In this document: in pieces, positions 58,193 to 64,000 of the stretch
Numbering within the stretch: the stretch's first letter is position 1
How the letters are laid out: each line of letters begins with the position of its first letter
DNA from: Dendrolimus kikuchii
Taxonomy: Eukaryota > Arthropoda > Insecta > Lepidoptera > Lasiocampidae
Assembly (NCBI GenBank): GCA_019925095.2
Contig: CM034397.1
Coordinates: 7,273,763-7,337,762, forward strand
Direction: 5' to 3'
DNA: 64,000 bases
The notes under the pieces: model-generated
Databases searched by the model: none
What the model saw: only the letters and a program-made list of their open reading frames with translations
What the model was told of the DNA's origin: nothing
Made by a program: the position numbers and the translations under genes

Positions 58193-58490
58193 TAATAATA
58201 ATATCAGCCCATTAATGTCCCACTGCTGGCCTCGGGCCTCCCATTATAGGGGAAACAGACATCATACCCGCCACGCTTGTCCAAGGCGGCTTGGCAGGTT
58301 TGACACATCGGTTATCTTGATGTGCAGGTTGCATCATGATGTTTTCCTTCACCTTTGTTAACATGTGGTAATTGTAACAATATGCACATTAGATCAGAAA
58401 ACTGGCTAAGAGGTGCATGCGTTCCGGCCAGGATCGAACCCGCGTCCTCTGAGTCTGGGACGCGTGCGCTAGCCATTCACTACCACGACT
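58193..58490 (-). mobile_element. tRNA-derived SINE (family I), third copy
   Basis: Same layout; the B box GGTTCGATCC is intact but the A box has a deletion (TAGTGAATGG), so it is unlikely to be transcribed. Confidence 0.75.
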
Positions 58491-58504
58491 TCGCACATAT
58501 AATA

Positions 58505-58645
58505 CGATACGCACATACAGTACTAAATATCCCAATGCTGGGCTCAGGCTTCCTCCTATAGGGGACAGACAGTGTACCTGCCATGCTTGTCCAAGGCGGC
58601 TTGGATTTTAAAAATTTCACACATCAGTTATCTCGATGTGTATAA
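58505..58645 (-). repeat. Family I SINE 3' fragment
   Basis: AATGCTGGGCTCAGGC, GCTTGTCCAAGGCGGCTTGG and ATCTCGATGTG repeat the 3' half of the neighbour at 58193; the tRNA head is missing. A short piece of the same family also lies at 4545-4605 and one near 52185-52240. Confidence 0.6.
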
Positions 58646-58659
58646 TAATATGTATAAAA

Positions 58660-58995
58660 TATCTATATATTAATATGTGAAGCAACAACTTAGTACCCCT
58701 TTTTACGAAAATTGCGCGGACGGAGGAGTATGAAATTTCACAGTTTATATAGAGAAGAAGCGACGAATGCTATTATTTTTTTAATATTATACATAAAAAA
58801 TACATTAAGTCAACAAAAAAAAAAACATTACACACACTACCATGCATTTGACACACACACGCATATATACTCTTTTATTTATTGTTCAAGTCAAATTAAC
58901 AGTGTATCCTTGGCGAAATCTGTGATTATAGACGTGTAGTCTTTGACAACAAATTATTGTGGTCGAATTTCGACCACGGGCCACCACTAGTAATA
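58660..58995 (-). repeat. Dispersed element C, copy 3
   Basis: Inverted and uninterrupted; its sequence AAAAAGGGGTACTAAGTTG gives the empty site for both insertions found in the other copies. Confidence 0.65.
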
Positions 58996-59544
58996 ATAGA
59001 TTCTACGTAGACAGAATAAAAATGAAAAGGAATAAAAAACTACCTCAAAAAAAATCTCAAAACCAACCTAATAGCGTTATTGGTTTTCATACAACGATGC
59101 TTTGTTATAACTTTAAAAATACAATTTGAAAGTGCTAATTTTTTATGTACGCAACAACGCTTACAAGCTACGAAACTGAAAAACAACACGCCACAACCGG
59201 GTTACAAAACTTACAATCCTTGTAAAAAGTAGTGGGAAAATACTTTGGCGATGGATTTTAAAATGTTTTTTCAGCGGCTGATACGGCGGCGGTTACGTAA
59301 GTTATGTCGCGGTATGAAAAGAGTTGTCACCATAAAGTCGACTTTCACTTGCATGAGTACTGCCAATATTTTAATAAATGTTACGATTTGCCACGTTTAT
59401 ATAGTATAGAAATGTGAAAAAATAAAATTGGAATGTTGACAATTGCAGACACTGAGCTTAAATAATAGTTTTAATCATCAGAAACAAAGACGATATAATC
59501 AATACGCTTATCATAAAAATTAAAATCAATACAAAGAGTATACA

Positions 59545-59830
59545 AAGATGAGCATAAAAACACGGGTAAAAGAACACATTGCTGACATGAAACACACAAG
59601 GTCTACGAAGTCTCCGATCAGTGAACACGCGCTGGATAAACCCAACCACTACATCAGATTCGTTAACCCACAAAACCTCACGAAAGAGAATCGTTTCATA
59701 GATCGTTCCTAGAATGATGCGTGAGGCTAGTGAAATCAAAAATACTCAAATTTCAATAGAGAAGACGGTTGCCAAGTTCCAACCGTTTGGGATCCGATAA
59801 TCAAAACTATTAAGACCCAAACCCAGCAAT
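59545..59830 (+). pseudogene. Penelope-like retroelement, GIY-YIG C-terminal fragment
   Basis: The plus strand reads RVKEHIADMK, SPISEHALDK, NHYIRF and LTKENRFIDR, then after a one-base shift VPRMMREASEIKN, then after a second shift NFNREDG and VWDPIIK. This order is that of the end of the Penelope GIY-YIG endonuclease domain, which nicks target DNA for retrotransposition. Two frameshifts and a stop (TAG near 59710) make it non-functional. The RT part is missing. A Penelope-type terminal sequence follows at 60165-60262, so both may come from one insertion. Confidence 0.72.
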
Positions 59831-60164
59831 AACCAAGTGCCAGATCTCAAGACACTGTAAGCTCTTTCTGCGTGCACCGGAACACAAACCAACTTGATTG
59901 ACAATTTCTTTATATTTTACCTCACACTCATTTTAAGATTATATAAAATTATTAGAGCTAGGCATGTTTGCTGAAAAGTTTCTTACGCCGCTTCTTCTTT
60001 TCAAACCACAACATCTTGGGAAGCGGTGGTAAATTAGATTAGGCTCCCATAGAGTAAATAATAACCATCAATAAAATTAAAACTAAATAATTAAAATTAG
60101 CAAGTTGGCGGTAGGATAAATAAAACTTTAACAATACTCATTGACACTTGACATGTTTGTCTTC

Positions 60165-60262
60165 TGTGGTCACGGTTACTGAAAAGTGGCCGAAATGTCG
60201 GAATAATAAAAATTAAATAAATTAACGCGCTCAAAACCGTTAAAACGTAGTTTTATGACCAA
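60165..60262 (+). repeat. Penelope-type terminal sequence
   Basis: Holds GTCACGGTTACTGAAAAG, GGCCGAAATGTCGG and, at the end, ACCGTTAAAACGTAG. The last motif recurs at 2406-2430 and inside the foldback at 26995-27073, each time next to a short ACCGC/ACGCG motif. The pairing with the GIY-YIG fragment 335 bp upstream suggests a Penelope terminus. The middle resembles a degenerate hammerhead ribozyme core (CTGAAAAG, then CCGAAA). Confidence 0.5.
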
Positions 60263-60679
60263 TAAAAAGGTATTACGTCTGTCAAGACAAGACAATCTTC
60301 TTAGACAAGATAGGAAATCAAACAACTTAGATGTAAATAATTTTAAACTTTATTGAGATTTTTGAAGACCTGTCTAACTATCGTTAGACCACCCCTATTT
60401 TTTAGTTTTTTCGCCATTTTAATATTATCACTATTCGCGGTATAATTTTATAATAAACTTTTTTAGCAAATGTCCTTTATACAGATCCTACTCTACCTCT
60501 GCCCAATATACCCTACCACTACTATACACACCCTACCATTTTTCCACGTATTTTTAATTATGCTAGATCATTCATTTTTGGCTACAATATTATCACAGAT
60601 TAAGGCTTATTTATTGATGTAAACAAAGCAATGAATAGTCTCTAAGAGATTCTTAAGAAGATATAGAATTTTAAAAATC

Positions 60680-61015
60680 GGAATCACGGACAATATCCCG
60701 GATAATAATCCCGCGGGAATATTTCTGGGAATGATTTAAAATTAGCAGATTGAAAAAAATTGAATTCTAATGCGATGTTTTTACTGATTGATAGCAAATT
60801 TTATGTAATAAATTGTTCGATATTTTTTATCCCGGGAATCTTTCCGGGAGCGGTTTTTAGTTGTTCGGTTGCATCAAAATTATCTAATTACGACATAGTT
60901 TTCACTAAAACGATAGCATACATTCTTTTTTAAATGCTGCGATACTTTGTGTCTCGGTAATCCCGCGGGAATTTCAAGTCAAGCGTGGACGAAGTCACAG
61001 GCATATCCTAGTTAA
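60680..61015 (-). repeat. Dispersed element M, copy 3
   Basis: Minus orientation: the right edge reads, inverted, ACTAGGATATGCCTGTGACT and ACGCTTGACTTGAAATTCCC. Best-kept copy for the start of the family. Confidence 0.6.
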
Positions 61016-61147
61016 TACATAAAATTGTGGTTTCTGGCTGCTATTTTAAAATAATTATCAAATATTTTAATGAAAACTTCCAGTTATACGATGCTTGATA
61101 ATAATACCATAGTACCTAAATAATATAAAGTTTGTCTACGAAATTTA

Positions 61148-61225
61148 CCATGTTAAGAATCGAACCCGAAGACTGCGGTATAGTATGGTAAACCGGCGAA
61201 GGCTTAGCCAACTCAACCATCGATT
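61148..61225 (-). other. tRNA-like sequence, SINE head or tRNA pseudogene
   Basis: Minus strand: GATGGTTGAGTTGGCTAAGC resembles a D arm with A box, and GGTTCGATTC (61166-61157) a T arm with B box, about 50 bases apart. I could not fold a full acceptor stem, so a functional tRNA is unlikely. Confidence 0.35.
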
Positions 61226-61437
61226 ATAAGTGACGTTCACGAATTTTTGTGTGTCGGACAGAATATTTCATACAAATAACATTTCAGGTATTAATTACAA
61301 CAGGAATTTTATCTTATAGTTTCGTGTATGGTTGCTTTTCGATATATCGCAGCTATCAGAAGATATAAATAAAAAATCCAAGTCCCTCTGGTATGACTAT
61401 TTATTAAAATTCGTATCTAAATAATATTAACCAACTT

Positions 61438-61573
61438 AAGGGCCAATTTTTTAATCAGAGTTATTCAAATAATAATATATGAGTAAATTAAAAATGACAG
61501 TCAAATGAATGAAAAATAATATTTTATTCCGCTGATAACTTCTATCTGATGATTGAAAAATTGGCCCTAAATT
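61438..61573. mobile_element. MITE H, short complete copy
   Basis: Starts TTAAGGGCCAATTTTTTAAT and ends GATTGAAAAATTGGCCCTAA. About 136 bp with no ORF. A 3-bp TTA/TAA border would fit PIF/Harbinger, but this is a guess. Confidence 0.6.
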
Positions 61574-62699
61574 GAATAATTACGAAGTTAAGTATGAAAG
61601 TTCGAATACTACGAAAGTAATGAGAAAATCCAAGGATCCGGATTCCAGATTTTGAAGTATAGAAAAAACTGAGGTTCCTTGATGTTCGGTCCGTGATCAT
61701 TTTGGATAAAATGGAATATTTATGAAATCGCCTAGTCCGTTTGTCAGTCTTTACATGTTAATATAGTATGAATATATTTTATGTAATTTATATGTAAAAA
61801 TTACAGGTGGCCGCATAATGGGGGTGGAAACCTTTTTTAGGATGCATAGTCGTATGGAGTACTGTAAGTTAGGTCTTGAAAAATCACAACGATGTCTCTT
61901 TACAAATCTTTTAATTAAATAAATATGTAATAAGATTTCAGCTTTAGAAAACGTATAAATCGTGTCCCCTTCTAACTATTTAACTATGAAGTAGAAAATT
62001 CTGAAACACATCAAACTGATAAAGAGAAACGAATATTTTGAAGAAAAAATAATTTAATAGATATCTATTGAGTAGTTTAGGCGCAATGACATATATTCAA
62101 TTTTAATCAGTATTAGGATTTCAACCCAATAAATTTTCATTATCACTACATAATTCTTTGGCGTAGGTAGACTGACACGCACTTGACCGATTTAATTCTT
62201 AATGTTTAATTTAATCCTTGTTTCTGGTGAACGTGAAATGTAAATCCAAGAAATGAAGTTATCAAGAAACACAATTGTTAATCATTAAGGTATACAGACT
62301 ATTATCTAACTAACAAGTGTGATAAAAGGTTTATTTATGTATCTTCTACTGATAAGAAATGCCTAGGAAAACAAAATTCTCCAGTAATTTACGCATAAGT
62401 GCCTTTCGAAGGGTCAAGTAACATGCACAAATTGTCCGAGATACTCGCCTCACTAAGTATTTATTCGTCCTAATGTGCTTAAAGTATTAAAACACAGAAC
62501 AGACAAGGGTTTGCTTTAACACGAATAAATCCCTTGAAAACCGAAGGGAAAATCCTGCATTATTTAAGAGAGCTTAAAACCCCTGGGCCAATGTATTATT
62601 TACATACAAACTCTTAGTTACAGGTTAATTCCCTGATAATTTTTAATGACAACCCTAAAAGTTTATATTATTAATAATCGAATGTTTAAAGCAAAAAGT

Positions 62700-62945
62700 T
62701 ACCTTTATAACGCTCGACACATCCGAGTTAGGGCTGGCGCACAAAACAAAACAGCACACGGTATTATATAATACGAATCGCGTACTACACACGTCAGGGT
62801 CGTAATTTGGAGGAGCACCACGTCCACCCTAGTTAAAGCTTCGAGGGGTACTGATTCTCGTCAACGTCAACGTGACCAAGCTTGCGAAGAACAGTGTGAA
62901 ATGCGCAAGTCACGCGGCGCTTAACTTATCTACCTACTTCTGAAA
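62700..62945 (-). other. Candidate TATA-driven non-coding first exon
   Basis: Minus strand: CCCACTATATAATAG at 62984-62970, then TTTCAGAAG (start near 62941), a CpG-bearing leader and TTATAAAG|GTAACTTTTT near 62700. No long frame. The TATA lies about 35 bases before the start, slightly far. Speculative. Confidence 0.28.
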
Positions 62946-63262
62946 TTCAAATCGTCATTTACTCGCTTCTATTATATAGTGGGAGCTTTAGGATCGACGT
63001 TTGGCAAGGATTTCCCAGTGTACGCGCTTTCACGCTCCAACTATTAAATCCACGTGGTGTTCACAGCAATAAATCACACGCATTTTATCTCAACCTTGAT
63101 GATGAGATGAAATAGGTTTTTTAGATGTTTGTAATGTCAAATATTTGTCATATTCACGGCCTCTATAGTGTAGTAACTTGAGCGTTGATGTACTTGGCTC
63201 ATTAGACCCCAGCTAAATAAGTTTCGATGTTTGGTAACTTTCCAAGACGTTACCTTGTTTTG

Positions 63263-63332
63263 ATATCGAATGAATGAATGAATGAATCTTTATTTGCATT
63301 CAATCTAATATATGTAGACTGCTTCAAGCAAC
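63263..63332 (-). repeat. Family J-like SINE tail
   Basis: (GAAT)n then CTTTATTTGCATTC; inverted it is AATGCAAATAAAGATTCATT, matching the tail at 43820-43840. Confidence 0.4.
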
Positions 63333-63698
63333 ACCAAAAATGTTAGTAATAACGTAGGTTTAACTAGTTTAGCTGGGAAGAAATGATTTGACCGATTTCA
63401 TAAGTTGCTAAAGACTTCCACAGAGCGCCGTTCTCTTAAACTTTAGATCAGTATTTAACTGAACATACTCTATTTTTAGAATGAGAAATATCCTATTATA
63501 AAGAAAGTACTTCTTTTGTTGAGTGTACAACTGTGAGTATTATTATATACAAATTTTATGGTAATTAGTTTATTTTAAAAGCCTTATAGAAAGAAAAAAA
63601 TGAAACAAAGTCATTTGCATCTAAATATGTATATATTAATAGCGATCAACTCAACTTTTAAAACCAAAAAAAGTAGTTACAGTGACATAACTAGATTT

Positions 63699-63842
63699 TT
63701 TTTTATTGCATGAGTTCAGCACACAGGCAAACGCCACTTGATGGAACGGGGTCATCTTCGCCTATGGACATTTGCAACATCAAAAGCGTCAAACAACAAA
63801 TGCGTTGCTGTTCTCTCAAGGGAGACTGGAACCTGGTCACTA
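63699..63842 (-). mobile_element. Family A 3' part, interrupted by another poly-A-tailed element
   Basis: TTTTTTTTATTGCATGAGTT through GGAACCTGGTCACTAAT; at 63843 a long T run begins another element. Either 5'-truncated or split by the neighbour; the window ends before this can be decided. Confidence 0.6.
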
Positions 63843-64000
63843 ATTTTTTTTTTTTTTTTTGTTTTGAGGCGAGGGAAAATGCTTAACCGATTTACGAACA
63901 AACTGGGTCATTGCTAGGGGAACGACACGCGTCGGTCGGGGGCGATAACACTGCAGCAATAGTATGCTCTTGGCAGCGCTCCGTCCGCGATCGACGTCAC
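63843..64000 (-). mobile_element. Unknown poly-A-tailed retroelement 3' end, cut by the window edge
   Basis: On the minus strand a GC-rich stretch (GACGTCGATCGCGGACGG) leads to CCCTCGCCTCAAAAC and a run of A. Layout as for a SINE or LINE 3' end. No other copy is in the window. Confidence 0.4.

Overview
The window is nuclear DNA of an insect, most likely a moth or butterfly. It is AT-rich and full of truncated non-LTR retrotransposons, tRNA-derived SINEs, MITEs, a mariner and Penelope-like fragments of types met in lepidopteran genomes. No prokaryotic operon, CRISPR array, rRNA or phage module is visible. Almost everything is old transposable-element sequence. The species cannot be named from the sequence alone.

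One host gene can be reconstructed with confidence. A two-exon, minus-strand gene (exon 1 at 19542-19690, exon 2 at 16573-16681, intron of 2860 bp) encodes a secreted protein of 85 residues with 12 cysteines, built as a single insulin-like growth factor-binding domain. A TATA box sits just upstream, and the splice sites join in frame. Two further minus-strand stretches (about 54660-54870 and 62700-62945) look like non-coding first exons with good splice donors, but no coding exon can be attached to either.

The only long intact reading frame is the transposase of a 1285 bp mariner element (55705-56989; CDS 55887-56912). It keeps all three catalytic aspartates, its terminal inverted repeats and a TA duplication. 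All other coding matter is decayed: an R1/I-like LINE with RT, RNase H and zinc-knuckle pieces (47655-49082, minus), RTE-like C-terminal ORF fragments (19845-20170, 20460-20690, 21431-21788, 25640-25910, 41575-42000, 53247-53540), a CR1/Jockey-like 3' end (50940-51480), a Penelope GIY-YIG fragment (59545-59830) and a retroelement ORF of unknown family (52475-52935).

Layout. 0-16 kb: AT-rich DNA with MITEs (nested pair at 3.3-4.0 kb; a long-TIR element at 8.7-9.5 kb) and a CpG-rich patch at 4.7-5.3 kb. 16-20 kb: the host gene. 20-34 kb: LINE/SINE fragments, MITEs and several perfect hairpins. 35-39.3 kb: three copies of one element carrying 9-bp minisatellite arrays. 41-55 kb: mixed retroelements, two LTR-like units and the large LINE fragment. 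55.7-57 kb: mariner. 58-64 kb: SINEs and Penelope remnants.

Repeat families use working names: A (about 310 bp, poly-A tailed), B (RTE-like 3' end), C, D, M, N, O and P (dispersed elements, several with an ACTAG start), E (CR1/Jockey-like 3' end), F, G, H, Q, R, S and U (MITE-like), I and J (SINEs), V (LINE 3' end). Several nestings give relative ages: A into D, A into U, B into G, R into Q, E into C, and a Penelope foldback into C.
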